This document shows positions 1 to 7,654 of a DNA stretch of 13,299 nucleotides, piece by piece. Each line of letters begins with the position of its first letter. Within the stretch, counting starts at the first letter, position 1. The position numbers were made by a program, and so were the translations under genes. The notes under the pieces are model-generated. The model saw nothing but the letters and a program-made list of their open reading frames with translations, was not told where the DNA came from and ran no database searches. The DNA is from VBDM01 sp964430565 (GTDB lineage Bacteria > Pseudomonadota > Gammaproteobacteria > Burkholderiales > SG8-39), in NCBI GenBank assembly GCA_964430565.1, contig CAYSFD010000012.1, forward strand, positions 1 to 13,299, given 5' to 3'.

Positions 1-1516
1 CCGTATCGCCATGCTCGGCGATTCTCGCGCGATGGCGGTAATGTTGCCAGACCGAGAACGCGATCGACGCCGCTGACAACGCAAGCAGCGCGCCGGAGAT
101 CGGACGGGTCAGGAACAGCCAGGGGTCGGCGTCGGTCATGATCGCGCGGATCAGGTTGATCTCGATCTGGTCGCCGAGGATCACGCCGAGGATGAACGGC
201 GCGAGCGGGAAGCCGAGCTTCACCATCCCGTAGCCGAGCACGCCGAACGCGGCGAGCACGTAGACGTTGCCGACGGTGTTGTTGAGCGCGTAGGCGCCGA
301 CCACGCACAGCACCAGCACCGTCGGGAACAGCACCCATTTCGGGACCACGACGATGTACAGCGCCCAGCGCACGCCGATCCACAGGATCACGAGCACCAC
401 CGCGTGCGCGAGGATGTAGGCGGCGAACATACCGTAGGCGAGCTGGGCGTTCTGCGAGATGAACAGCGGCCCCGACTGGATGCCGTGGATGGTGAGCGCG
501 CCGAGCATCACCGCGGTGACCGCATCGCCCGGTATGCCGAACGCCATGATAGTCACCAGCGAGCCGCCGACGTTGGAGTTGTTGGCAGCCTCCGAGGCGA
601 TGATGCCCTCGGGCGTGCCGGTGCCGAAGCGCTCGGGATGCCGCGAGAACTTCTTGGCCTGGTCGTAGGCCATGACGTTGGCGGCGCTGGGGCCAATCCC
701 CGGCAGCACGCCGATCAGCACTCCGATGAACGAGGTCCACAGCAGCATGAAAGGGCGCGAGAAGATCTCCCAGATGACCTTAAAGTGCGACACGACGAGC
801 CTGGGCGTGATAAAGTCCGCCGCCGCGTCGCGGCGCGAGCCGCCCATCCGCTCGACGTCGGACATGATCTGGGCGAAGGCGAACACGCCGATCAGCACCG
901 GCAGGAACGGGATGCCACCTTCCAGAAAGCGGACGCCAAGCGTAAGCCGCGTCTGTCCCATTACCGGGTCGTTGCCCATCACCGTCACCACCAGCCCGAT
1001 CGCGCCTGCCAGCAGCCCGGCGGTGAGCGACGAGCCGGCGAGCCCGGCCACCATGGACAGCGCGAAGACGAACAGCGAGAAGTACTCCCACGGGCCGAAT
1101 TTCAGCGCGATCGCCGCCAGGGGTCCGGTGGTCCCTATCAGGAACAGGCCGCCCAGCAGTCCGCCGAAGAACGACGCCCAGATGCCGAGCCACAGCGCGC
1201 GCCCGGGCTCGCCCTTCTTCGCCATCGGGAAGCCGTCGAACATGGTGGCTACCGACGACGGCTTGCCGGGGATGCCGAGGAGCGTTGACGCGATGAGCCC
1301 GCCGGATTCGCCGCCGACGTAGACGCCGATCATCGCCGCCAGCCCCTGCAGCGGTTCGAGCCCGAAGGTGAACGGCAGCACCATGATCACCGTCATCGTG
1401 TTGGTGATGCCCGGCAGCGCCCCGCCCAGCACGCCCACCAGCGTGCCGATGCACAGCGGCAACAGGTACTTCATCTGCAGTACGTTCTGAATGCTGTCGA
1501 GGAGCAGTTCGTACAT
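1..1516 (-). CDS. tctA: TctA-family large permease subunit of a tripartite tricarboxylate transporter (3' end outside window)
   Basis: This is the large, multi-spanning inner-membrane subunit of a tripartite tricarboxylate transporter. Such systems use a periplasmic receptor and the ion gradient to import carboxylates. Translation from the ATG at 1516 stays open for 505 codons to the window edge without a stop. Family members are about 500 residues, so little is likely missing. The two family signature regions are visible: GALPGITNTMTVIM near residues 32-45, followed by YVGGESGG and GIPGKPSSV (about 66-89), and the internal second copy VLPGIGPSAANVM near residue 270, followed by GIPGDAVTAVM. 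The rest is rich in hydrophobic segments. The start overlaps the upstream tctB stop by one base (TGATG), a classic translational-coupling arrangement. The substrate cannot be read from the sequence. Family assignment is firm. Confidence 0.95.
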   Translation of the reverse strand, partial: MYELLLDSIQNVLQMKYLLPLCIGTLVGVLGGALPGITNTMTVIMVLPFTFGLEPLQGLAAMIGVYVGGESGGLIASTLLGIPGKPSSVATMFDGFPMAKKGEPGRALWLGIWASFFGGLLGGLFLIGTTGPLAAIALKFGPWEYFSLFVFALSMVAGLAGSSLTAGLLAGAIGLVVTVMGNDPVMGQTRLTLGVRFLEGGIPFLPVLIGVFAFAQIMSDVERMGGSRRDAAADFITPRLVVSHFKVIWEIFSRPFMLLWTSFIGVLIGVLPGIGPSAANVMAYDQAKKFSRHPERFGTGTPEGIIASEAANNSNVGGSLVTIMAFGIPGDAVTAVMLGALTIHGIQSGPLFISQNAQLAYGMFAAYILAHAVVLVILWIGVRWALYIVVVPKWVLFPTVLVLCVVGAYALNNTVGNVYVLAAFGVLGYGMVKLGFPLAPFILGVILGDQIEINLIRAIMTDADPWLFLTRPISGALLALSAASIAFSVWQHYRHRARIAEHGDT

Positions 1517-1998
1517 CAGAAATCAGTCCACCGCCCGCGCGGCAGCAGCACCAGCAGGTAGTTGTTGAACAGGTAATAGGTGACCAGGGTGGTGACGAGC
1601 GCGGTTGCGCCCACCACGATCCATGCTTTCCGGTTCCGCGGCGGGTCCAGCACCGTCTGCAGCGCGGCGACGAAGACGAAGGTCGAGATGCGGAATCCGA
1701 TCCAGGGTAGGGCGGCGACGTAGAGGCCGAACACCGCAAAGCACGCCATCACCAGGCCGTAGTTCTCCGGCGCAGCGCCCTCTTGCCTGCGTGCGGGCGC
1801 GCGCCGCCGTCGCGCCGCGTAATCAGCGACGATCAGCGCGAGGGATAGTACGGCGGTGATGCCGAGGATGATGCGGGGATAGAAGCCTGGGCCGACCGGC
1901 ACAAGCAGCGTGGGCCCCGGCAGGCCCCACGTCGCCGCAAGCAGCACCAGGCTGCCCGCGAGGCAGACAAGCCCGGCTACGCCTTCCCGTCCGAGCAT
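1516..1998 (-). CDS. tctB: TctB-family small membrane subunit of a tripartite tricarboxylate transporter
   Basis: This is a 160-residue membrane protein lying between the receptor and large permease genes, exactly where the small TctB subunit belongs. Four hydrophobic segments can be seen (about residues 8-26, 40-58, 82-108 and 124-150). The conserved N-terminal stretch VGPGFYPRI, at about residues 35-43, is the typical TctB signature. A basic loop (ARRRRAPARR) separates the second and third segments. The ATG at 1998 has only a weak Shine-Dalgarno sequence. It lies about 39 bp after the tctC stop, so it probably depends on the same transcript. Its last base is shared with the tctA start. The small subunits diverge quickly, so position and topology carry much of the assignment. 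Confidence 0.92.
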   Translation of the reverse strand: MLGREGVAGLVCLAGSLVLLAATWGLPGPTLLVPVGPGFYPRIILGITAVLSLALIVADYAARRRRAPARRQEGAAPENYGLVMACFAVFGLYVAALPWIGFRISTFVFVAALQTVLDPPRNRKAWIVVGATALVTTLVTYYLFNNYLLVLLPRGRWTDF

Positions 1999-2037
1999 CG
2001 TGGAGCAGGAATCCCGGGCTCTCGCGTGGCGCGCGAG

Positions 2038-2988
2038 CTAGCGCTTCAGCAGCCCGAGATCTTTAGCGATGGTCCGGTTCAGCTCGTCGTTCTGCTTCAG
2101 CCACTGCGCGTAGGCCTTGCTGCCGAGATAGCGCACCGCGGTGCCCTGCAGCTTCATCGCCTCGGCGTACGCGGGGTCTTTCGCCGCCGTGGCGCAGGAC
2201 GATTCAAGCTTCGCGAGAACCGCGGCCGGCGTGCCCTTGGGCGCCATCACACCCCGGCTCACGTCGTACACCACGTTGACGCCAAGTTCCTTCAGCGTCG
2301 GCACGTTCGGCATCTCGGGGTGGCGCTTGTCGGTGGCGATGGCGATGAACTTCAATTGCCCGGCCTCGACCTTGCCCTTCTGGGTGAGGTTCGAGTCGGT
2401 GAGGTCTATGTGGCCGCCGAGGATTGCGTTCATGCGCGGAGCCAGGCCTTCGTAGGAGACGTACTTGAACTTGATGCCCGCGGCCTTCTCCACCAGCGCC
2501 GGGAAGAAGTGGCTGGTCGAGGCCAGCGTCGCGCCGACCGTGATCTGGCCGGGGCGTTTCCTGGCGTCTTCCATCAGCCCATTCCAGTCCTTCCATGGCG
2601 TGTTGGGGCTGGCGGTCAGCACCGATGGCGTCGAGGAGATCAGGCAGATCGGCTCGAAGTCGGTGTAGTTCAGGTCCGAAACGCCGGTGTAGTAGGTCGA
2701 GTGAATGTAATCGTGGACGGCGTACAAGGTGTAGCCGTCCGCCGGGGAGTCCTTCACTTCCTTCGCGCCCCTGGTGCCGGAGGCGCCGCCGACATTGGCG
2801 ATGACCACGCTCTGGCCGAGTTGCTTCTGCAGCAGCGGCGCGAACGGGCGGAAGATGTTGTCGGTGTCGCCGCCGGCCGCCCACGGCACGACCATCTTCA
2901 CCGGGCGCTCCGGGAAGGAAGCAGCATGGGCGATTGCCGCAGTCAGGGCGAGCAACAGGGCAGGGACGAACGCAAACTCTTTCTTCAC
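2038..2988 (-). CDS. tctC: Bug/TctC-family periplasmic solute receptor of the tctCBA operon
   Basis: This is the periplasmic binding protein that captures the solute and delivers it to the TctA/TctB membrane pair. The 316 residues begin with a signal peptide (MKKEFAF, a hydrophobic core, and AHA before a cleavage site near residue 22). The mature part opens with FPERPVKMVVPWAAGGDTD, the hallmark Bug start. Further family marks are SVVIANVGGASGTRGAKEV, DGYTLY, and the late VPTLKELG. The first codon is GTG, supported by an AGGAGG four bases upstream. It is the first gene of a tctC-tctB-tctA operon with a good promoter upstream. Bug receptors bind diverse carboxylates, amides or other small acids. 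The ligand cannot be predicted here. Confidence 0.96.
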   Translation of the reverse strand: MKKEFAFVPALLLALTAAIAHAASFPERPVKMVVPWAAGGDTDNIFRPFAPLLQKQLGQSVVIANVGGASGTRGAKEVKDSPADGYTLYAVHDYIHSTYYTGVSDLNYTDFEPICLISSTPSVLTASPNTPWKDWNGLMEDARKRPGQITVGATLASTSHFFPALVEKAAGIKFKYVSYEGLAPRMNAILGGHIDLTDSNLTQKGKVEAGQLKFIAIATDKRHPEMPNVPTLKELGVNVVYDVSRGVMAPKGTPAAVLAKLESSCATAAKDPAYAEAMKLQGTAVRYLGSKAYAQWLKQNDELNRTIAKDLGLLKR

Positions 2989-2992
2989 GACT

Positions 2993-2998
2993 CCTCCT
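2993..2998 (-). promoter_or_regulatory. Strong Shine-Dalgarno sequence for tctC
   Basis: A perfect AGGAGG on the minus strand lies four bases before a GTG codon. It settles the GTG at 2988 as the start of tctC, which places the signal peptide at the very N-terminus. Confidence 0.8.
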
Positions 2999-3021
2999 GT
3001 TATGGGTGCGACGGACGGCCC

Positions 3022-3050
3022 ATATTAGCGCCCGGCCATAGGGCTGGCAA
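3022..3050 (-). promoter_or_regulatory. Putative sigma70-type promoter of the tctCBA operon
   Basis: On the minus strand, TTGCCA (3050-3045, five of six matches to the -35 consensus) is followed after exactly 17 bases by TAATAT (3027-3022, four of six matches to the -10 consensus). Transcription would begin near 3015, about 27 bases before the GTG start of tctC. This leaves a short leader holding the AGGAGG. The site sits in the 185-bp gap between tctC and the divergent oxygenase gene. It is a sequence match only, with no experimental support. Confidence 0.6.
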
Positions 3051-3084
3051 TTCGGGACGGGCGGCACAGGGATGAGGGATGAAA

Positions 3085-3112
3085 AGTTTGCAGTTTGCAG
3101 TTTTCTGTCTTC
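3085..3112. repeat. Short tandem heptamer repeat (AGTTTGC-like)
   Basis: The sequence is built of 7-base units: AGTTTGC, AGTTTGC, AGTTTTC, then a more diverged TGTCTTC. It is distinctly more AT-rich than its surroundings. It lies about 60 bp upstream of the preferred oxygenase start. Its role is unknown. It may be simple slippage-derived sequence. Confidence 0.55.
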
Positions 3113-3173
3113 AGTCGTTCGCAGCTTCCCAGGACGGGTAGCTCCGTGTGATCATGCACCGTCCGAACCGCCC

Positions 3174-3947
3174 ATGGCCTTGAATTTCTCACCGCCCCCG
3201 CACCTGTCGCTCGCACCCAAGGGGCACGTGCAGCTCGGCATCAGAAAGGTGCCGATCTGGCCGGATAGTCAGGCCCTCGGCGCGCTTGCCGACCCGACCA
3301 TCTGGCTCACCGATTTCGACGACCACGCGCGCTATCACCCGAAGTTGATCGAGCGGATTCTCGCAATGGAAAACGACCCGAAATACCGGGATTTCTTCTT
3401 TCGCGGAGGCTGCGGCACCAAGGTCAAGCGGCTCGATGAATGGGGCTCCCTCGAAGCCGATTTGATTCAGCGTCGTGCGCTCGCGCTGTTTCGCGTGATC
3501 AGCGGCAGCTCGACCGCGGTGGTGGACGACGGCTGGGCCAGCATCTATCGCAAAGGCGATTTCTGCATGCCGCACAGTCACGTGCGCACTACCGCGAGCG
3601 TGCTCTACCTGCTCGACCCCGGCGACGCGCCTGCCCTTGGCGACGATGGTTCGCAGACGGACGCCGTTGCCGGCGGAGCGGTGGATCCCTTTGCCGGCAA
3701 GTTCTGCTTCTGCGACCCGCGGCTGCGCTCGTGCTGCCAGGCCGAGGAAGGACGCATGACCAACCTGCTCATCCCGGACCTGCGCCCGGGATCGATGCTG
3801 ATCTTTCCCAGCGAATGGGTGCACATGGTGGCCGCTTACCTTGGAACCCGTCCGCGCATCACCATGTCGTGGAACATCTCGCCCGATCGCGTTCCGGGCA
3901 AGCCCAGTGCGCAAATGCTGTTTTCGCGGGGGGCCAGCGATCGCTGA
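3174..3947 (+). CDS. Putative 2OG-Fe(II) oxygenase-like protein (CHP02466/2OG-FeII_Oxy_5 type)
   Basis: The 257-residue cytoplasmic protein resembles the small 2-oxoglutarate/Fe(II)-dependent oxygenase family in which an HxH pair replaces the usual HxD. The C-terminal half carries PHSHVRTTASVLYLL (His134 and His136 as likely iron ligands), then FCFCDPR at 177-183. Next comes PGSMLIFPSEWVHMV (His217, a likely third ligand) and RPRITMSWNIS, whose Arg would hold 2-oxoglutarate. The N-terminal third is not recognised. The ATG at 3174 is chosen because family-like sequence starts soon after it. An in-frame ATG at 3072 would add 34 residues coded by repeat-like DNA. Neither start has a convincing ribosome site. 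The cysteines at 178, 180, 187 and 188 are unusual. The substrate is unknown, and no neighbour suggests one. Reading the motifs as metal ligands is inference from the family. Confidence 0.75.
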   Translation: MALNFSPPPHLSLAPKGHVQLGIRKVPIWPDSQALGALADPTIWLTDFDDHARYHPKLIERILAMENDPKYRDFFFRGGCGTKVKRLDEWGSLEADLIQRRALALFRVISGSSTAVVDDGWASIYRKGDFCMPHSHVRTTASVLYLLDPGDAPALGDDGSQTDAVAGGAVDPFAGKFCFCDPRLRSCCQAEEGRMTNLLIPDLRPGSMLIFPSEWVHMVAAYLGTRPRITMSWNISPDRVPGKPSAQMLFSRGASDR

Positions 3948-4002
3948 GGTTGAACCGCCGTCGGCGTCAGCCACCCGGCGGGTCGTGCGCTTCATCGCGG
4001 AG

Positions 4003-4025
4003 TCCCCGCCGCACGTGGGCGGGGA
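4003..4025. terminator. Hairpin downstream of the oxygenase gene, possible transcript end
   Basis: TCCCCGCC (4003-4010) pairs perfectly with GGCGGGGA (4018-4025) across a 7-base loop, about 55 bp after the oxygenase stop. No T-run follows on either strand, so this is not a standard intrinsic terminator. It could mark a 3' end or stabilise one. Confidence 0.3.
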
Positions 4026-4055
4026 GATCAAGACATGTCAGGCAAACCACTACAG

Positions 4056-4094
4056 AAATTCAATTCGCTGCCGACGCCCGGGCGGCCCGCCGGC
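4056..4094. repeat. Dispersed 39-bp repeat, copy 1
   Basis: This stretch begins AAATTCAATTCGCTGCCG and ends GGCGGCCCGCCGGC. It matches positions 9809-9847 in the same orientation at 38 of 39 bases; the only difference is G at 4080 versus A at 9833. The 3' part is a GC-rich near-palindrome (GGCGG-C-CCGCC) of the kind found in REP-like elements. Sequence similarity stops abruptly at both ends. This copy lies between genes, whereas copy 2 lies inside the end of a gene. Confidence 0.85.
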
Positions 4095-4160
4095 GCGCTG
4101 CAATCCGGTGCTTGAAACTGTCTCGAACGGTCCACAATCTGTCTTTCTCTCCCCTGCGCA

Positions 4161-4175
4161 CCCCCCGCCGGGGGG
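4161..4175. repeat. Compact C6-GCC-G6 hairpin
   Basis: Six C residues and six G residues flank a GCC loop, giving a very stable small hairpin about 75 bp before the cyclase start. There is no T-run after it. It could affect transcription or folding of the cyclase leader. No function can be assigned. Confidence 0.5.
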
Positions 4176-4184
4176 CGATCGGAG

Positions 4185-4214
4185 CGAGTTTAGTGGTAAC
4201 GAGTTTAGTGGTAA
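4185..4214. repeat. Two tandem copies of a 15-bp unit upstream of the cyclase gene
   Basis: The unit CGAGTTTAGTGGTAA occurs at 4185-4199 and again, perfectly and without a gap, at 4200-4214. The second copy ends 35 bases before the cyclase ATG, so it would fall in the promoter or leader. It may be an operator pair, a slippage duplication or part of a longer dispersed element. Confidence 0.75.
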
Positions 4215-4249
4215 AAACGAAGTCCCAGCCGTTAATCCGAGGCTGCAAC

Positions 4250-7200
4250 ATGAAGTGCCCGCGCTGCCAGCACGATAACCCGCCAACCGCGAAGTTCTGC
4301 GTGGAGTGCGCGACACCGCTTGCACGCAAATGCACGCGATGCGGAAGCGTCCTGCCCCCTGCGGCAAAGTTCTGCCCCGAGTGCTCCCATCCCGCCGGCG
4401 CAGCCCCGGGGCCGGCGGCGTCGCCGAAAGCTCACACGCCGCAGCACCTCGCCGAGCAGATCCTCGACTCGCGGTCTGCGCTCGAGGGCGAGCGCAAACA
4501 AGTCACCGTGCTCTTTGCCGACCTGAAGGGCTCGATGGAATTGCTCGCCGATCGCGACCCGGAGGAAGCGCGGAACATCCTCGACCCGGTGCTCGAGCGG
4601 ATGGTGGAAGCCGTGCATCACTACGAAGGCACGGTGAACCAGGTGATGGGCGACGGGATCATGGCGCTGTTCGGCGCGCCGCTCGCCCACGAGGATCACT
4701 CGGTTCGCGGGTGCTATGCCGCTCTGCGCATGCAGGAGGCCATCCGGTGCTACACGGACGAGGTCCGCCGCGCTCATGGCGTCGAGGTCCAGATTCGCGT
4801 CGGGCTCAATTCCGGCGAGGTCGTCGTGCGCTCGATCGGAAGCGACCTGCGGATGGACTACACCGCGGTGGGCCAGACGACCCACCTCGCGGCGCGCATG
4901 GAGCAGCTTGCCACCCCGGGAACCATTCGGCTCACCGCCAACACGCTCGCCCTCGCGGAGGGCTATGTCGAAGTGAAGGCTATCGGCCCCGTCCCGGTGA
5001 AGGGCCTCGCGGATCCGGTGGAGGTGTATGAGCTCACGGGGGCCGGAGCGGCGCGGAACCGGCTTCAGGCCGCGCGGGCGCGCGGCCTCACCCGCTTCGT
5101 TGGGCGCGATACGGAGCTCGATCAGCTCCGCCGCGCTGCAGAGGAAACGCGCCGGGGACGTGGCCGGCTCGTCGCAGTCATCGGCGAACCGGGCGTAGGA
5201 AAGTCGCGGCTCTATTACGAGTTCATCCATTCTCATCATGTCCGGGACTGGCTGATTCTCGAGGCGGGATCGGTTTCCTACGGCAAGGCGACGCCATACC
5301 TGCCGCTTGCTGATTTCCTGCGGAGCTACTTCAAGATCGATGCACGTGATGACATCCGCGGGATTCGGATCAAGGTGACAGGTGCCCTGCTCACGCTCGA
5401 TGAAGCGCTCAAGGACACGGTTCCGGTCGCGCTGTGGCTTCTCGATGCGCTGCCGGAAGACAGCCCATTCCTCGCGCTGGAGCCGGCCGAGCGCCGCCGC
5501 CAGACGCTCGCCGCAATCAAACGAATCCTTCTGCGCGAGAACCAGGTCCATCCCCTGATGCTGGTGTTCGAGGATCTGCACTGGATGGACAGCGAGACTC
5601 AGGCGTTCCTCGACAGCCTCGTCGAGAGCCTGCCCGCCTCGCGGATCCTGCTCGCGGTCAACTACCGGCCGGAGTACCGGCACGGCTGGGCAAACAAGAC
5701 TTACTACAGCCAACTCCACATCGACCCCTTGCCGCCCGAGAGCGCTGAAGATCTCCTCGACGCGCTGGTCGGCCGCGACCCGGGCACCGGATCGCTCAAG
5801 CGGCTCCTGATCGAGCGGACGGAGGGCAGCCCGCTGTTCCTCGAGGAGAGCGTGCGCACGCTGGTCGAGACGCGCGCGCTGGTCGGCGAGCGTGGCGCCT
5901 ACCGGCTCGTCCAGGCGCCTGACGCGTTACAGGTGCCGGCTACGGTGCAGGCGATCATCGCCGCGCGCATCGACCGGCTCGATCCGCAGGAAAAACGCCT
6001 GCTCCAGGCTGCCGCGGTGATCGGGACCCACGTTCCTTTCGCCCTGCTGAGCGCGATCGTCGAGATCGACGAGGAAGGACTGCGGCGGAGCCTCGCGCAG
6101 CTCCAGACCGCCGAGTTTGTGTATGAGGCACAGTTGTTCCCTGACCTCGAGTACGCGTTCAAGCACGCGCTGACGCACGAAGTCGCGTACGGGAGCGTGC
6201 TCCAGGATCGACGGCGTGCACTGCACGCAGCGACCGTGGAGGCGATCGAGCGGTTTTACTCCGATCGTCTGGCCGAGCAGGTCGAGCTGCTCGCGCACCA
6301 TGCATTGCGGGGCCGGTTAATCGCAAAGGCAAGCCAGTACCTTCGTCAGGCGGGTGCCAAGGCCATCGCGCGCTCGGCCCCTCGCGAGGCGGTCGGGTTC
6401 TTCGAGCAGGCGCTCGCGCTACTGGAGGAGCTCCCGGAGTCCGCGCAGACTTTGAGCGAGGCCCTCGACCTCCGCATCGCCCTGGGCCCGGCCCTCATCG
6501 GGGTCAAGGGTGCGCCCTCGCAGGAGGTGGAGGCCTCGTACACGCGCGCGCACGATCTGGTGGATCGCCTCGGCGATGTGTCGCGTCGCTTCCAGGTACT
6601 CTGGGGCCTCTGGTACGTCAAGTTCAACAGAGGCGAGTATCCGGAGGCCATCGAAGCCGGCAAGCAGTTGCTCGCTGCCGCTCAGAAGGGCGACGACACC
6701 GGCCAGCTCCTGGAAGCACACCACTCAATCTGGCCGACCCTCGTGGCCATGGGAGAGCACACGGCAGCGATCGCTCACATGGAGCGCGGGATCGCCCTCT
6801 ATGACCGCGAGCGGCACGCATCGCAGACCTACGTCTACGGCGGCCACGATCCGGGCGCATGCTGCCGCTGGCATCTCGCCTATAGCCGGTGGGCGCTTGG
6901 ATTTCCCGACGCTGCCCTCAGCGCCTCGCAGGCCGCGCTGCGTCTGGCTGAAGATCTCCAGCATGTTACGACGACTGGTATTGCGCTCTGGTATTCAGCC
7001 TGGCTTCATTACCAGCGTGGTGAGGGCCAGGCGGCCGCGGCGAACGCCGAGCGCGCCATCTCCATAGCAAGTTCGCACAGTCTCGCGGGTTATATTGACT
7101 CCGCCACGTTACTCCGCCACGCGAATAGCGATGAGCGACTCAATACTGAAGTCCTGGGTGACCTGCACCGCCGGCTCAAATCGAGCGCATTGGGCGCCAC

Positions 7201-7600
7201 GCGAAAGACGTACTCGCTTTGCGTGCTCGCCGCACTTTATGCGGAATCGGGAGATGCGGAGCAGGGCCGCTCGGCGCTCGCATCGATCGACGAAACCAGT
7301 CGCAGAGGGTTTTACGCGCCCGAGGTGTTACGGATTGAAGGAGAGTTGATTCTGAAGTCCGCGGCTCCGGGCGCCGGCAAGGCCGAGCGCTGCTTCCGTG
7401 ACGCAATCGTTCTCGCGCGAGCGCGAGAGGAGAAATCATTCGAGCTTCGCGCCGCGACCGGCCTCGCGCGATTGCTTTATGGTCAGGGCCGGCGGGAGGA
7501 GGCGCACGCCATGCTCGCCGGCGTGTACGGCTGGTTCACGGAGGGATTCGACACCGCCGACCTGAAAGCGGCAAAAGCGCTGCTCCAGCAGCTTTCATGA
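4250..7600 (+). CDS. Zinc-ribbon / class III nucleotide cyclase / AAA ATPase / helical-repeat signalling protein
   Basis: This 1,116-residue cytoplasmic protein should make a cyclic nucleotide under control of an ATPase and repeat sensor. Two zinc ribbons come first (Cys3/6/17/20 and Cys28/31/42/45). A class III cyclase domain spans about 82-262: FADLKGSM holds metal-ligand Asp91, and MGDGIMALFGAP holds Asp135. YTAVGQTTHLAARME keeps Arg216 but has His212 where cyclases usually have the transition-state Asn. A STAND/AAA_16-like ATPase follows, with Walker A GEPGVGKS (312-319) and a Walker B region LVFEDLHWMD (438-447). From about 640 to the end lie TPR-like helical repeats. Length and order fit a family common in proteobacteria. 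The ATG at 4250 has GAGG seven bases upstream and gives the CxxC ribbon at once. The same frame is open back to 3440, but that part is antisense-like and frame-shifted relative to the oxygenase. Whether the product is cAMP, cGMP or nothing cannot be told. Confidence 0.93.
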   Translation: MKCPRCQHDNPPTAKFCVECATPLARKCTRCGSVLPPAAKFCPECSHPAGAAPGPAASPKAHTPQHLAEQILDSRSALEGERKQVTVLFADLKGSMELLADRDPEEARNILDPVLERMVEAVHHYEGTVNQVMGDGIMALFGAPLAHEDHSVRGCYAALRMQEAIRCYTDEVRRAHGVEVQIRVGLNSGEVVVRSIGSDLRMDYTAVGQTTHLAARMEQLATPGTIRLTANTLALAEGYVEVKAIGPVPVKGLADPVEVYELTGAGAARNRLQAARARGLTRFVGRDTELDQLRRAAEETRRGRGRLVAVIGEPGVGKSRLYYEFIHSHHVRDWLILEAGSVSYGKATPYLPLADFLRSYFKIDARDDIRGIRIKVTGALLTLDEALKDTVPVALWLLDALPEDSPFLALEPAERRRQTLAAIKRILLRENQVHPLMLVFEDLHWMDSETQAFLDSLVESLPASRILLAVNYRPEYRHGWANKTYYSQLHIDPLPPESAEDLLDALVGRDPGTGSLKRLLIERTEGSPLFLEESVRTLVETRALVGERGAYRLVQAPDALQVPATVQAIIAARIDRLDPQEKRLLQAAAVIGTHVPFALLSAIVEIDEEGLRRSLAQLQTAEFVYEAQLFPDLEYAFKHALTHEVAYGSVLQDRRRALHAATVEAIERFYSDRLAEQVELLAHHALRGRLIAKASQYLRQAGAKAIARSAPREAVGFFEQALALLEELPESAQTLSEALDLRIALGPALIGVKGAPSQEVEASYTRAHDLVDRLGDVSRRFQVLWGLWYVKFNRGEYPEAIEAGKQLLAAAQKGDDTGQLLEAHHSIWPTLVAMGEHTAAIAHMERGIALYDRERHASQTYVYGGHDPGACCRWHLAYSRWALGFPDAALSASQAALRLAEDLQHVTTTGIALWYSAWLHYQRGEGQAAAANAERAISIASSHSLAGYIDSATLLRHANSDERLNTEVLGDLHRRLKSSALGATRKTYSLCVLAALYAESGDAEQGRSALASIDETSRRGFYAPEVLRIEGELILKSAAPGAGKAERCFRDAIVLARAREEKSFELRAATGLARLLYGQGRREEAHAMLAGVYGWFTEGFDTADLKAAKALLQQLS

Positions 7601-7654
7601 GTAAAGGGGCATAGAGCAAACGACAAAACACAATCGATCGGAAGGACAAGAACC

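Larger units (their letters stand above)
3948..4249. other. Gene-free, repeat-rich gap between the oxygenase and the cyclase gene
   Basis: The 302 bases between these two plus-strand genes hold an 8-bp-stem hairpin, one copy of a 39-bp dispersed repeat, a GC hairpin and a 15-bp tandem duplication. Each is listed separately. A weak promoter-like pair, TTGAAA at 4112-4117 and CACAAT at 4133-4138, has only 15 bases between its halves. The open frames crossing the gap lack family features or ribosome sites. The gap looks like intergenic DNA that has gathered repeats. Confidence 0.6.

Noticed and set aside
404..1288. Plus-strand 294-codon open frame
   Set aside because: It is antisense to tctA, has a low-complexity Arg/His/Asp-rich product and no family features. 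High-GC coding DNA often yields such mirror frames.
2026..3075. Plus-strand 349-codon open frame
   Set aside because: It lies antisense over the whole of tctC, whose signal peptide and family motifs are clear. The mirror product has no recognisable domain.
3072..3173. Longer start for the oxygenase gene
   Set aside because: It would add 34 residues coded by a heptamer repeat tract without family similarity. It remains possible because the 3174 start has no strong ribosome site.
4003..4175. Intrinsic terminators at the two hairpins in the gap
   Set aside because: Both stems are GC-rich and stable, but neither is followed by a T-run on either strand. Only the first is kept, at low confidence, as a possible transcript end.
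3440..4249. Upstream in-frame extension of the cyclase gene (270 codons)
   Set aside because: It overlaps the oxygenase gene in another frame, lacks family sequence, and crosses the repeat-rich gap. The zinc ribbon begins right at the ATG at 4250.
4232..5719. Minus-strand 495-codon open frame
   Set aside because: It is antisense to the zinc-ribbon, cyclase and ATPase motifs of a clearly real gene. Its product is compositionally biased.
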